A model generated the notes under the pieces. It saw only the letters and a program-made list of their open reading frames with translations. It ran no database searches and had not been told where the DNA came from. Source: Paenibacillus sp. HWE-109 (GTDB lineage Bacteria > Bacillota > Bacilli > Paenibacillales > NBRC-103111). Taken from it: a stretch of DNA of 64,000 nt. This document shows positions 55,095-63,082 of the stretch, in pieces. Positions within the stretch are counted from its first letter, which is position 1. Each line of letters begins with the position of its first letter. The DNA lies in contig NZ_CP091881.1 of the NCBI RefSeq assembly GCF_022163125.1, positions 3,720,001 to 3,784,000 on the forward strand, written 5' to 3'. A program made the translations under genes and the position numbers.

Positions 55095-56198
55095 TTATGA
55101 AAGTGTAGTTGGCAGCTCACCCACATACACGGATTGCGGCCGAAAGATTCGATTACAGCTTGCTTGTTCCAGCAGATGTGCCGTCCAGCCAACCATCCGG
55201 CTAACCGTAAAGCTTGGCGTAAATAGACTCGGCGGCAAAGATATAGCGCGCATCACCGCTGCGGCATAGAACTCCACATTGACATATAATTTTCTGCCAG
55301 GCTTATATTCAGCCAAGAGATCGACAGCGACCTTTTCAACATGCACAGCTAGCTCAAACCAGGGATCTGCGGAAGCTAGTTCCGTCATGATTTGCCTCAA
55401 GGCTTCTGCTCTGGGGTCGTTTGTTTTGTAAATCCGATGTCCGAAGCCCATAAGCCGTTTACCCGATGCCAACTCTTCGGTCAACCAAGATACAGCACGA
55501 TCTTTGCTGCTTATTTGATCCAGCATATCGAGCACTTCAGACGGGGCTCCTCCGTGCAGCGGGCCTTTCATCGCGCCAATCGAGGCGCAGAGCGCTGAAG
55601 CAAGGTCAGACTGTGTAGAAAGAACTACTCGTCCCGCAAAAGTAGAAGCATTCATACCATGCTCCATTGCCAACACAAAGTAAGCCGTCAGTACCTTCAC
55701 ATGCGCTGGTTGAGGGACTGCACCTGTCAGCATATACAAATAGTTGGCTACATGATCCAAATCGGGATGAGGGTCGACAGGCTCGAGACCTAGCGATTTC
55801 CGGTAATGATAAGTGATCAGCGTAGGCAGCATAGCCGTGTAAGCCAAAACATCATCTTCACTTGGGGGCCACGCTTTATGCTGTTCAGCCCCTTTAGCAG
55901 AAATTGCAGTACGCAGTACGCTCATCATATTACTCTGAGGCGGAAGCAGATCCACTACTGCTTTCAGCGTTTCAGGGATAACACGCAATGGGCTCCACCT
56001 TTTTTTGAATATTTGAAGTACTTCCGGCGTTGGGAGCTTCCCTTGCCATAGCAAATAAGCCGCTTCTTCAAAGCTCGCTTGAAGCGCCAACTGTTTCGCC
56101 TCATACCCGCGATAGACCAGATATCCTTTTTGTCCATCCACCAAGGAAATTTCTGTTTCTGCTGCTATTACACCTTCCAAACCGGTTACTGAAGCCAT
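55095..56198 (-). CDS. citrate synthase or 2-methylcitrate synthase paralogue
   Basis: The 367-residue enzyme condenses oxaloacetate with an acyl-CoA. Family motifs are MKGPLHGGAPSEV (His about 220), LMGFGHRIYKTNDPRAEAL near 257 and NVEFYAAAVMRAI (catalytic Asp replaced by Glu in the N-V-E-F position) near 305, then FTVSRMVGWTAH. Typical enzymes read NVDFYSG here, so the residue aligned with the catalytic Asp appears to be Glu. It stands alone, unlike citZ-icd-mdh, and resembles the minor CitA/MmgD types. GGAAGG lies upstream of the ATG. Confidence 0.88.
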   Translation of the reverse strand: MASVTGLEGVIAAETEISLVDGQKGYLVYRGYEAKQLALQASFEEAAYLLWQGKLPTPEVLQIFKKRWSPLRVIPETLKAVVDLLPPQSNMMSVLRTAISAKGAEQHKAWPPSEDDVLAYTAMLPTLITYHYRKSLGLEPVDPHPDLDHVANYLYMLTGAVPQPAHVKVLTAYFVLAMEHGMNASTFAGRVVLSTQSDLASALCASIGAMKGPLHGGAPSEVLDMLDQISSKDRAVSWLTEELASGKRLMGFGHRIYKTNDPRAEALRQIMTELASADPWFELAVHVEKVAVDLLAEYKPGRKLYVNVEFYAAAVMRAISLPPSLFTPSFTVSRMVGWTAHLLEQASCNRIFRPQSVYVGELPTTLS

Positions 56199-56356
56199 AC
56201 GCGTTTCCTTCCTTTCGATGAGAAGAGATTTCTCTTTTTCTCATCATAGTCGGTTAGCGCTGAATCATCCAATTGGCGTTTCTTCTCAGTTCGATAAATT
56301 AAATTTAATAAATATAATTTATTGATCATATAATTTTATAGATATGGATGTAATGC

Positions 56357-56408
56357 GAATAAGCGCCTCTGGAGGCTCTTATTCTGATCAAACTGCCGCT
56401 AGCGGTCA
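56357..56408. repeat. left fragment of an IS-interrupted palindromic repeat
   Basis: GAATAAGCGCCTC and GAGGCTCTTATTC make a near-perfect 28-bp palindrome (56357-56384). This and the following bases through CTGCCGCT match the repeat unit at 57830-58093. The unit is cut here by the IS element. The rest of the 56199-56497 gap is an A+T-rich stretch (56285-56345) without a gene. Confidence 0.75.
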
Positions 56409-56497
56409 GGCCCCCTAATTCCGGAGAATCGGTTGTACAACAAGGTGTTATCTTCGTATTGCTTGTTTTTTGAAGCGCTGTCGGCTTCTTTTGCTAG

Positions 56498-57529
56498 TTA
56501 AATGGCGAGCACATAGCTGGACGTATCCATCGATGCTTTTTCTACCCACCTCATAAATGCGGCTGGCGATCGTTTACCGAGGCTTCTATGCATGCGACGA
56601 TTATTATAAAAATCCATGTACGTATGAATAGCTCGATAAGCTTCTTCAAACGTTTCAAAGCTTTCTTTCCTCAATAAGTCACGCTCTAATGTGGCATGGA
56701 ATGATTCGATATAGGCATTTTTATTGGGCGTTTTGGGTGGAATCCGCTCGTGAATCATCGTTTCATCCTCACACATGTCTCCAAAAGCCTTGCTAATAAA
56801 CTGAGGACCGTTGTCTGTGCGAATAATCGGCTTGCTTGCACCTGATGCTATGCGTGAACGTAGAGCGTCTTTAACCGCTTGGCAAACATGCTTAGCTTCG
56901 CAGCTGGATCCAAGATGATAGCCGACGATGCTTCGATCAAATACATCGATAATATCCGCGAGATAAAAGAATTGATCATAGCCTGCTACGTACCCATATT
57001 TGATGTCTAATTGCCATAGTTGGTTGGACGCGTTAATGGTATGATTGCGGGCTAAACGTCTCGGATAATGAATCTTTTTGCGCCGCTGCGGATTTAAAAT
57101 ACCGAGCTTCTGACATAACCGATACACTTTCTTTTTGTTGATTACAAGGCTATGTTGAACGCGCAAACACTCCGTCAGTAGAACGTAACCATAACTATGC
57201 TCCTCACCCGAAACTAGCTCTAACAGCCATTCCTCAATCTGGGCATTGCTTACGATTTGACCCGTATGCGTCTTCGAGTGAAGTGTGGCTGGACGCCCCC
57301 TTCCAGGTGCTGAAGGGCGCTTTAGCGAAGAACGCATAACTTTGTGACGGTCGTAGTAGGTCGAAGAAGCCACATTAGTTAGGCGCAGTACAGTCGTTAT
57401 GGGATGTCCCTGCTCGATGAACGTTTGGGCAATGTTGAGTTTATCTTCGAGGCAGGGCTGGACTTTTTTACAAGTTCTCTCAGAATATTGTTTTCCAACT
57501 CTTTCTCTCCGAGTGCTTTTAGCGCACAA
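56498..57529 (-). CDS. IS3-family transposase OrfB (DDE integrase)
   Basis: A 343-codon frame that overlaps orfA and is probably read as an OrfAB fusion by -1 frameshifting. The rve integrase core shows the DDE triad: Asp in LDIKYG (about 175), Asp in RTDNGPQF (about 240) and Glu in NAYIESFHATLERD (about 276). The N-terminal HTH_21-like part has SSTYYDRHK and SYGYVLLTECL. It resembles the IS150/IS2-like side of the IS3 family; I cannot name the exact element. Confidence 0.93.
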   Translation of the reverse strand: MCAKSTRRERVGKQYSERTCKKVQPCLEDKLNIAQTFIEQGHPITTVLRLTNVASSTYYDRHKVMRSSLKRPSAPGRGRPATLHSKTHTGQIVSNAQIEEWLLELVSGEEHSYGYVLLTECLRVQHSLVINKKKVYRLCQKLGILNPQRRKKIHYPRRLARNHTINASNQLWQLDIKYGYVAGYDQFFYLADIIDVFDRSIVGYHLGSSCEAKHVCQAVKDALRSRIASGASKPIIRTDNGPQFISKAFGDMCEDETMIHERIPPKTPNKNAYIESFHATLERDLLRKESFETFEEAYRAIHTYMDFYNNRRMHRSLGKRSPAAFMRWVEKASMDTSSYVLAI

Positions 57530-57756
57530 GCATATTTTTCTTCCAGTTCAGCTAGGCGCTTGGATTCAGCCATACGTTCATCTAATGTTGGTAACGCATC
57601 ATCCCCAAAGGTCTCTTGATATTCCTTTACCCAGTTACGGATGGTTTTTGGCGATACATCATATCTTCGCGAAAGAACACCCGTCTTAATTCCACCAAGC
57701 GCTTCTTGAGCTACCTTGAAACGCACTTCTTCAAACACCTTGTTACGTTGTTGCAC
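57397..57756 (-). CDS. IS3-family transposase OrfA (helix-turn-helix)
   Basis: A 119-residue DNA-binding protein. The HTH is GVLSRRYDVSPKTIRNWVKE (about 26-45), followed by a leucine-zipper-like helix (KRLAELEEKYACALKALGEK). The start is GTG 57756 with GGGAGG 8 nt upstream. Its 3' end overlaps orfB. Frameshifting at 57463-57469 would add the OrfB catalytic domain after ELVKK. Confidence 0.92.
   Translation of the reverse strand: MQQRNKVFEEVRFKVAQEALGGIKTGVLSRRYDVSPKTIRNWVKEYQETFGDDALPTLDERMAESKRLAELEEKYACALKALGEKELENNILRELVKKSSPASKINSTLPKRSSSRDIP
57463..57469 (-). other. programmed -1 frameshift slippery site of the IS
   Basis: On the minus strand A-AAA-AAG in the orfA frame (Val-Lys-Lys). 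Slipping back one base yields Lys-Lys-Val-Gln and continues in orfB. This is the usual IS3-family site. Confidence 0.8.
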
Positions 57757-57829
57757 GGTATTCGCCTCCCTAATAAAAAGTGTACCTTATTTCCCGTGGT
57801 ATTCTCCAATCTAATTAGGGGGCTTAATA

Positions 57830-58093
57830 GGATAGAAGCCTTTGAGGGCTCTTATTTCGCTGAGCAGCCGGCTTTTCGGGTGTTTCACAGCAAATAAGAG
57901 CCCCTGGAGGCTCTTATTCTGATCAAACTGCCGCTTTTGGTGCGGATAGAAGCCTTTGAGGGCTCTTATTTCGCTGAGCAGCCGGCGGGCTTTTCGGGTG
58001 CAACACGGCAAATAAGAGCCCCTGGAGGCTCTTATTCTGATCAAACTCCCGTTTTTGGCGCGGATAGAAGCCTTCAAAGACTCTTATTTCACT
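57830..58093. repeat. tandem 114-118 bp palindromic repeat array
   Basis: Units start GGATAGAAGCC at 57830, 57944 and 58062; the third is truncated. Each unit holds AGCCTTTGAGGGCTCTTATT and an inverted copy AAATAAGAGCCCCTGG...GGCT, giving a long hairpin. Adjacent GGCTCTTATT motifs across the unit border are 52 bp apart (57909 to 57961, 58027 to 58079). No gene; a minus-strand ORF here is only the repeat translated. Confidence 0.85.
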
Positions 58094-58135
58094 CTTCCGG
58101 CTTCGAAATCGGCCGATTTGCGTGAGATACTCGAG

Positions 58136-58288
58136 CGTCGTTCCTCTTAGCTGGACGTGCTGCCGCACCGTCCAATCTAATCAGCTACTTTTCCGTACAC
58201 CTACTCTATGCGCTCTCCCAACCCTCTATCCAGCTCCACCAACAGAGCAAATTCGACTACAGATCCGCCCCTAAGGGATCGTCGTTCC
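58136..58288. repeat. direct repeat of about 153 bp, copy 1
   Basis: It begins CGTCGTTCCTCTTAGC and ends GGATCGTCGTTCC. Copy 2 starts 196 bp later with only a few differences. Both ends carry a GTCGTTCC motif related to the GTAGTTCC motif of the 51-bp elements. No gene lies in the 57824-58505 gap. Confidence 0.85.
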
Positions 58289-58331
58289 TCTATTTCGGTT
58301 GCAGCCATGCAAAACAAAGCTTCCGCGGCAT

Positions 58332-58484
58332 CGTCGTTCCTCTAAGCTGGACGTGCTGCCGCACCGTCCAATCTAATCAGCTACTTTTCCGTACACCTAC
58401 TCTATGCGCTCTCCCAACCCTCTATCCAGCTCCACCAATAGCACAAATTCGGCTACAGATCCGCTCCATAGGGATCGTCGTTCC
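58332..58484. repeat. direct repeat of about 153 bp, copy 2
   Basis: Nearly identical to 58136-58288. The distance from the end motif of copy 1 (58288) to the start motif of copy 2 (58340) is 52 bp. It ends 22 bp before the rlmI stop codon. Confidence 0.85.
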
Positions 58485-58505
58485 ACTTTCAGCAGGATCG
58501 GGAGA

Positions 58506-59876
58506 TTATTTGCTCCGCACCTCAAAGATTGCGAATTTCAAATAATGTCCCTCATCCACACCGAGAATACGGGGATGATCCATACCGGCTTCGCGGAATT
58601 CGATGAGGCGCAAAAGTTTGCCTGCATCTGTTGCAGCCGCATGAATCGTCTCCAGAAACAATTCTGGATGCATGTGGTACGAGCAGCTGGCGGTGACCAG
58701 ATAGCCGCCTTCATTCACTAGCTTCATCCCGTGCAAGTTAATATCTTTGTAGCCGCGGCACGCGCCTTCGACGGCGCTTTTCGTTTTGGCGAAAGCCGGT
58801 GGATCCAAGATGACGACATCCCAAGTGCGGCCACCTGCGGCCACCGGTTTTGATGTGTCCACTTTGGCTGCGCCACTGCCCGCGTTCGCACGAACTTTGC
58901 GCTCATCTAGACCTTTAACCTGTGTGCGCAAATATTCAAAGGCATCGGCGACCACGAACTCCACGCGGTCTTCAAAGCCATTCAGAGCCACATTCGTTCG
59001 CGCGCTTTCGATGGCATGCTCAGAGATATCCAAGCACGTCACTTTTTTCGCGCCGAATTTACAGGCATTGAGCGTGAAGCTTCCCGTATGGGAGAAGCAT
59101 TCCAAGACGGACGCGCCATCCCAATGCTGGAATGTAACGACTTTGCCATTGGCGTTAACCGGAAGTGTCTGTTTAGTGCCATTTTCCTCGATGTCTTGCA
59201 GGGCGATCCCACTGCGATGGCCCCATCCTGTCATCAAAGGAGCTATTGCTGCCCGATTCTCTCTTTGATCAAAGAAATAGCCGGTTTTCTGACCTTCTTC
59301 GATATCGACACGAATACGCAGGCCGTTCTCCCAAATATCCACATGCTTGGAGCACTCGCCATAAAGTAAACCCTTGATCTGTTTCAGCCCTTCAAGCTCA
59401 CGGATCGGCACGTCGCTGCGCTCATAGATGCCTTTAGGATTCATGACTTGAATTAAAGCATTAACGATCTGCTCTCTGCAGCGATCCATCCCCATCGTCA
59501 GAATCTGAACAACCAGGGTATCCTCGAATTTATCAACGATCAGTCCCGGCAAAAAGTCCGCTTCCCCATACACCAATCGATACGACTGCGCGCCTTTCAC
59601 GAACCGGGAGCGATGCTGATAGCAGCGAGTGAATCTCTCCACGAAAAACTCAGTTGTCATCGCTTCAAGTGGTTTATAAGAGACGATTCGAACTGTAATT
59701 TGCGATGCCTCGTTAAAATAACCAGTTGCCAAATATTGCCCTTGATGCGTTTGAACCGGGACAAGTTGCCCAGGCTCAATTTCTCCGTCCACGCGTTCGA
59801 TTTCACTTTTGTACACCCAGGGATGACCTTGCTCCAAACGGGGTTTGCGTTTTTTAAATAGAAATACTGCTGCCAT
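58506..59876 (-). CDS. rlmI: 23S rRNA (cytosine-C5)-methyltransferase RlmI-like
   Basis: A 456-residue SAM-dependent methyltransferase from ATG 59876 (MAAVFLFKKRKPRLEQGHPW). The N-terminal PUA domain (about 1-75) is followed by an EEHEE-type domain and a Rossmann fold with VLECFSHTGSFTLNACK and DISEHAIESAR, then motif IV ILDPPAFAK and catalytic TASCSYHM. RlmI modifies C1962 of 23S rRNA. It is longer than the usual about 396 residues because of two inserts (about 215-250 and 335-355). AAGGA is about 14 nt from the ATG, so the exact start is uncertain. Confidence 0.9.
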   Translation of the reverse strand: MAAVFLFKKRKPRLEQGHPWVYKSEIERVDGEIEPGQLVPVQTHQGQYLATGYFNEASQITVRIVSYKPLEAMTTEFFVERFTRCYQHRSRFVKGAQSYRLVYGEADFLPGLIVDKFEDTLVVQILTMGMDRCREQIVNALIQVMNPKGIYERSDVPIRELEGLKQIKGLLYGECSKHVDIWENGLRIRVDIEEGQKTGYFFDQRENRAAIAPLMTGWGHRSGIALQDIEENGTKQTLPVNANGKVVTFQHWDGASVLECFSHTGSFTLNACKFGAKKVTCLDISEHAIESARTNVALNGFEDRVEFVVADAFEYLRTQVKGLDERKVRANAGSGAAKVDTSKPVAAGGRTWDVVILDPPAFAKTKSAVEGACRGYKDINLHGMKLVNEGGYLVTASCSYHMHPELFLETIHAAATDAGKLLRLIEFREAGMDHPRILGVDEGHYLKFAIFEVRSK

Positions 59877-59998
59877 GGTGATCTTAGCCGTCCTTTGCGT
59901 GAACCCGTTCACTCTCGCTAGCTTGCTTGTCATGCTTGTCTGTACGGTCACATATATTGGTTGAAAAAAGTAGTTCGCCCACGAAGGAGACCTCTACG

Positions 59999-60967
59999 AT
60001 GTTAAATACGATTATCGTGCCTGTGTTAACAGGCTTAGCTTTGTTTCTTTTTGGAATGAAGCTGATGGAAAGCGCGCTTCAATCCTGGGCAGGCCCACGC
60101 CTCCAGCTGTGGCTGGAGCGATTTACCCGTACGCCGGTGCGCGGCCTCGCCACGGGCACCGTGCTCACGGCGGCGCTGCAGAGCAGCACCGCCATTACCG
60201 TAATAGCCATCGGCCTCGTCGGCGCTGGCGTCCTGACCTTCCCGAGAACGCTCGGCGTCATTCTCGGCACGAACATCGGCACGTGCCTCACCACCGAGCT
60301 GATCGGACTCAGCCTCGGAGGCATCGGCGTGCCGATCCTGCTCGCAAGTGCTGGCGTCTGGCTCGCCAGCTGGCTTGCCGGACCCTTGCGCCCTTCTGCG
60401 ACGCAAGGACCTTTGCGCAGCATCCGCTACGGATCGCTGGCGGTCTCTGGCTTTGCTCTCGTGCTGCTCGGCATCGAGATCATGCAAACCATCGGGCCTG
60501 CGCTGCAGTCCCGCGGGCTCTTCGCCTGGTTCGTGCAGGAAGCGCAAACCAGTCTGCTGTGGGGCATCATCGCCGGCGCTGCGGTCACCGCGCTAGTCCA
60601 CAGCAGCGCTGCGGTCATTGCGATGGCTATGGGCCTCGCCGCGGTGCAAGGCATCCCCGTCGAACTTGGCGTTGCCATTACCATCGGTGCCAATGTAGGC
60701 ACCTGTGTAACGGCGCTGATCGCCGGGATGAGCAGTTCACGCGCCGGACGATACGTCGCCTGGTCGCATATCCTCCTGAATGTCGGAGGCGCAGTGCTCT
60801 TCTACCCGTTCATCCACCAACTGGTCAGCCTTTCAGCCCTGCTCGCCAATGATCCGTCCGAACAAATCGCCAGATCTCAAACGATCTTCAATGTCGCTTG
60901 CTCTTTGCTAGCCCTGCCGCTCTGTTATCTTAATATGTGGAAGCGCCTTGAGTTCCGTTCACAATAG
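59999..60967 (+). CDS. Na/Pi-cotransporter family protein (YqeW/NptA-like)
   Basis: The 322-residue membrane protein takes its start at ATG 59999 from GAAGGAG 9 nt upstream. The Na/Pi-II repeat is present twice: ALQSSTAITVIAIGLVGAG (about 55) and ALVHSSAAVIAMAMGLAAVQ (about 198), with GTNIGTC and GANVGTC after each. This family exports or imports phosphate with Na+. It corresponds to yqeW beside mtaB in B. subtilis. It lacks a C-terminal PhoU domain. The 3' end overlaps the convergent deoC gene by 38 bp. Confidence 0.92.
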   Translation: MLNTIIVPVLTGLALFLFGMKLMESALQSWAGPRLQLWLERFTRTPVRGLATGTVLTAALQSSTAITVIAIGLVGAGVLTFPRTLGVILGTNIGTCLTTELIGLSLGGIGVPILLASAGVWLASWLAGPLRPSATQGPLRSIRYGSLAVSGFALVLLGIEIMQTIGPALQSRGLFAWFVQEAQTSLLWGIIAGAAVTALVHSSAAVIAMAMGLAAVQGIPVELGVAITIGANVGTCVTALIAGMSSSRAGRYVAWSHILLNVGGAVLFYPFIHQLVSLSALLANDPSEQIARSQTIFNVACSLLALPLCYLNMWKRLEFRSQ

Positions 60968-61613
60968 CTACACCGGAGCTGGTTCCTAATCTTGTTGCAC
61001 CGGCTTCGATCATCGCGATAGCAGTTTGCAAATCTCTGACGCCACCGGATGCTTTGACACCAATCGTATCGGATACGTTGTTACGCATCAAGCGAACGTC
61101 TTCCACTGTCGCTCCGCCTGGACCAAAGCCCGTCGACGTTTTCACGAAATGAGCGCCTGCTTCTTCGGAAAGACGGCAAGCCGCCCTTTTTTGCTCGTCA
61201 TTCAAGAATCCGGTTTCCATAATAACTTTCACGATCGCTTTGCCTTTAACGGCTTCAACCACTTGCTGAATATCGGATCGAACAGCCTCGAAGTCGCCTT
61301 CAAGAAGCAATCCGATCGGCAATACCGTATCGATTTCAGCAGCACCTTGCTCCACAGCCTTGGCCGCTTCGTAAGCTTTCACTTCACTTAAGCTTGCGCC
61401 AAGCGGAAATCCAACGACAGCAGCAACTTTCACTCCTGTGCCTTCGAGCGCTTTGGCCGCTGTCGCAACGAACTGTGAATTTACACAAACGCTAAAAAAT
61501 TGATGCTGCGCAGCTTCCTCGCACAATGTATGAATGGCAGCTGTACTTGCATCCGGTTTTAACAACGTATGATCAATATATTTTGCAATTTCCTTTGCGC
61601 TTAATGTAGCCAT
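60930..61613 (-). CDS. deoC: deoxyribose-phosphate aldolase
   Basis: The 227-residue class I aldolase splits deoxyribose 5-phosphate into glyceraldehyde 3-phosphate and acetaldehyde in nucleoside breakdown. ATG 61613 was chosen (AGAGGTG 7 nt upstream). Motifs are YIDHTLLKPDAS at the N-terminus, EIDTVLPIG near 97, the Schiff-base Lys in FVKTSTGFGPGG near 155 and GVKASGGVRD near 184. It lies between mtaB and nptA and overlaps the latter tail to tail. Confidence 0.96.
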   Translation of the reverse strand: MATLSAKEIAKYIDHTLLKPDASTAAIHTLCEEAAQHQFFSVCVNSQFVATAAKALEGTGVKVAAVVGFPLGASLSEVKAYEAAKAVEQGAAEIDTVLPIGLLLEGDFEAVRSDIQQVVEAVKGKAIVKVIMETGFLNDEQKRAACRLSEEAGAHFVKTSTGFGPGGATVEDVRLMRNNVSDTIGVKASGGVRDLQTAIAMIEAGATRLGTSSGVAIVNGTQGASTY

Positions 61614-61663
61614 GGAAAAGCACCTCTTTACGTATATTGGTTTGATTAGGGTCATCCTTCAAG

Positions 61664-61714
61664 TAGAAAACCTCTATCGTAGTCATTCGGGAATGAGCGA
61701 CCACGCTTAGAGGT
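61664..61714 (-). terminator. terminator after mtaB
   Basis: ACCTCTA and TAGAGGT pair perfectly, with an inner CATTC/GAATG. On the minus strand TTTTC follows. It separates mtaB from deoC. Confidence 0.7.
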
Positions 61715-61736
61715 AGGTTTTATCGCTGAAAATATT

Positions 61737-63077
61737 TTATAAATTAACAACTGCAGCTGTTTCCATCACGCGAACCAACTGCCCCTTGCTTTCATTAACG
61801 CCGGCTTCTGTAACTTTCACTCTGCATACTTGACCGATCATGTCTTCAGAACCTTCGAATACTAGCTGAACATAGTTATCCGAATATCCGCTGAATAAAC
61901 CACTGTCAGGAGCACCTTTGTAAGCACGTTCTGGGATAACTTCCAGCACGTCACCCACGAACTTCTGCGCATAAGCCAACTGCATCTTCTCTGAAAGATC
62001 AATCAACTCATGAACGCGAGCATTCTTGATCTCTTCATCAACTTGATCTTCCATACGAGCAGCAGGTGTGCCTGTCCGCTTGGAATAAGGGAATACATGC
62101 ATCTCAGAGAATTTCATACGTTCCATGAAAGCTAAGCCCTCGCGGAACATTTCCTCTGTCTCGCCAGGGAACCCGACAATGACGTCTGTTGTAATCGCAA
62201 CATCCGGCATAATTTCGTGCAGACGCTCAATTTTCCCGGCAAATTCAGCCGTTGTATACTTTCTGCGCATACGAGCCAGAACTTGATCGTCCCCTGCTTG
62301 CAGCGGGATATGGAGATGACGGCACATTTTGTCCGACGACTTCAAAACTTCAATGACTTCATCTGTAATTTGGCTGGCTTCGATGGACGAAATTCGAATT
62401 CGTTTCAATCCTTCGACTTTATCCAGATCCCAAAGCAGCTTCGCCAAGCTGTAATCCTCAATATCTTCGCCATAACCGCCTGTATGGATACCCGTCAGGA
62501 CGATCTCCTGATATCCTGCCGCCACTAACTGTCTAGCTTGCGCTATGACGCTTTGAGGCTCACGGCTGCGCATCAGACCCCGCGACCATGGAATAATGCA
62601 GAAGGTGCAGAAATTGTTGCAGCCTTCTTGAATTTTCAGAAACGCCCTCGTCCGATCTGCGAAATCAGGTACATCCAATTCCTCAAACTGACGTGTTTTC
62701 ATGATATTGCGAACCGCATTAATCGGCTGACGATCCTGCTCGAATTGCTTGATCAAAGGAAGAATTTTCTCGCGATCCTGTGTCCCAATGACCATATCTA
62801 CGCCCGGAATCGCCATAATTTCCGCAGGTGACGTCTGTGCATAACAGCCAGTTACCGCAACAATCGCTTCCGGATTCCGGCGAATTGCCCGACGAATCAT
62901 CTGTCTGCTCTTCTTGTCACCTGTATTTGTAACGGTACATGTGTTAACGACATACACATCCGCGGTCTGTTCGAAGTCAACCTGCTCATAACCCTCATTT
63001 TTGAATAACTGCCAAATGGCCTCTGTATCATAGAAATTTACTTTGCATCCTAGTGTATGAAACGCTACCGTTGCCAT
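61737..63077 (-). CDS. mtaB: tRNA t6A37 methylthiotransferase MtaB
   Basis: The 446-residue radical-SAM enzyme converts t6A37 to ms2t6A in tRNAs. The N-terminal UPF0004 domain carries cluster Cys in TLGCKVNFYDT, NTCTVTN and GCYAQTS. The radical-SAM motif GCNNFCTFCIIPWSRG is near 150, and a C-terminal TRAM domain covers about 375-440. It follows rsmE by 5 nt, as yqeU-yqeV in B. subtilis. Confidence 0.97.
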   Translation of the reverse strand: MATVAFHTLGCKVNFYDTEAIWQLFKNEGYEQVDFEQTADVYVVNTCTVTNTGDKKSRQMIRRAIRRNPEAIVAVTGCYAQTSPAEIMAIPGVDMVIGTQDREKILPLIKQFEQDRQPINAVRNIMKTRQFEELDVPDFADRTRAFLKIQEGCNNFCTFCIIPWSRGLMRSREPQSVIAQARQLVAAGYQEIVLTGIHTGGYGEDIEDYSLAKLLWDLDKVEGLKRIRISSIEASQITDEVIEVLKSSDKMCRHLHIPLQAGDDQVLARMRRKYTTAEFAGKIERLHEIMPDVAITTDVIVGFPGETEEMFREGLAFMERMKFSEMHVFPYSKRTGTPAARMEDQVDEEIKNARVHELIDLSEKMQLAYAQKFVGDVLEVIPERAYKGAPDSGLFSGYSDNYVQLVFEGSEDMIGQVCRVKVTEAGVNESKGQLVRVMETAAVVNL

Positions 63078-63082
63078 AACGC

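Larger units (their letters stand above)
56410..57823 (-). mobile_element. IS3-family insertion sequence, about 1.41 kb
   Basis: It is bounded by inverted GCCCCCTAATT (56410-56420 and 57813-57823), followed inward on both sides by GGAGAAT. Inside are orfA and orfB in the -1 frame arrangement with a slippery AAAAAAG. No clear target duplication is visible (left flank TCAG, right flank TTAA). It sits within an intergenic palindromic repeat. Both reading frames are intact, so it may be active. Confidence 0.88.

Noticed and set aside
57811..58168. Small minus-strand ORFs with repeated peptide (LSEIRALKGFYP)
   Set aside because: They are the tandem DNA repeat translated. No Shine-Dalgarno, and the palindromic structure explains the sequence.
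60109..60852. Arg/His-rich 247-codon ORF in another frame of nptA
   Set aside because: Typical overprinted frame of a G+C-rich gene. The nptA frame has the two QSS/HSS repeats and a good Shine-Dalgarno.
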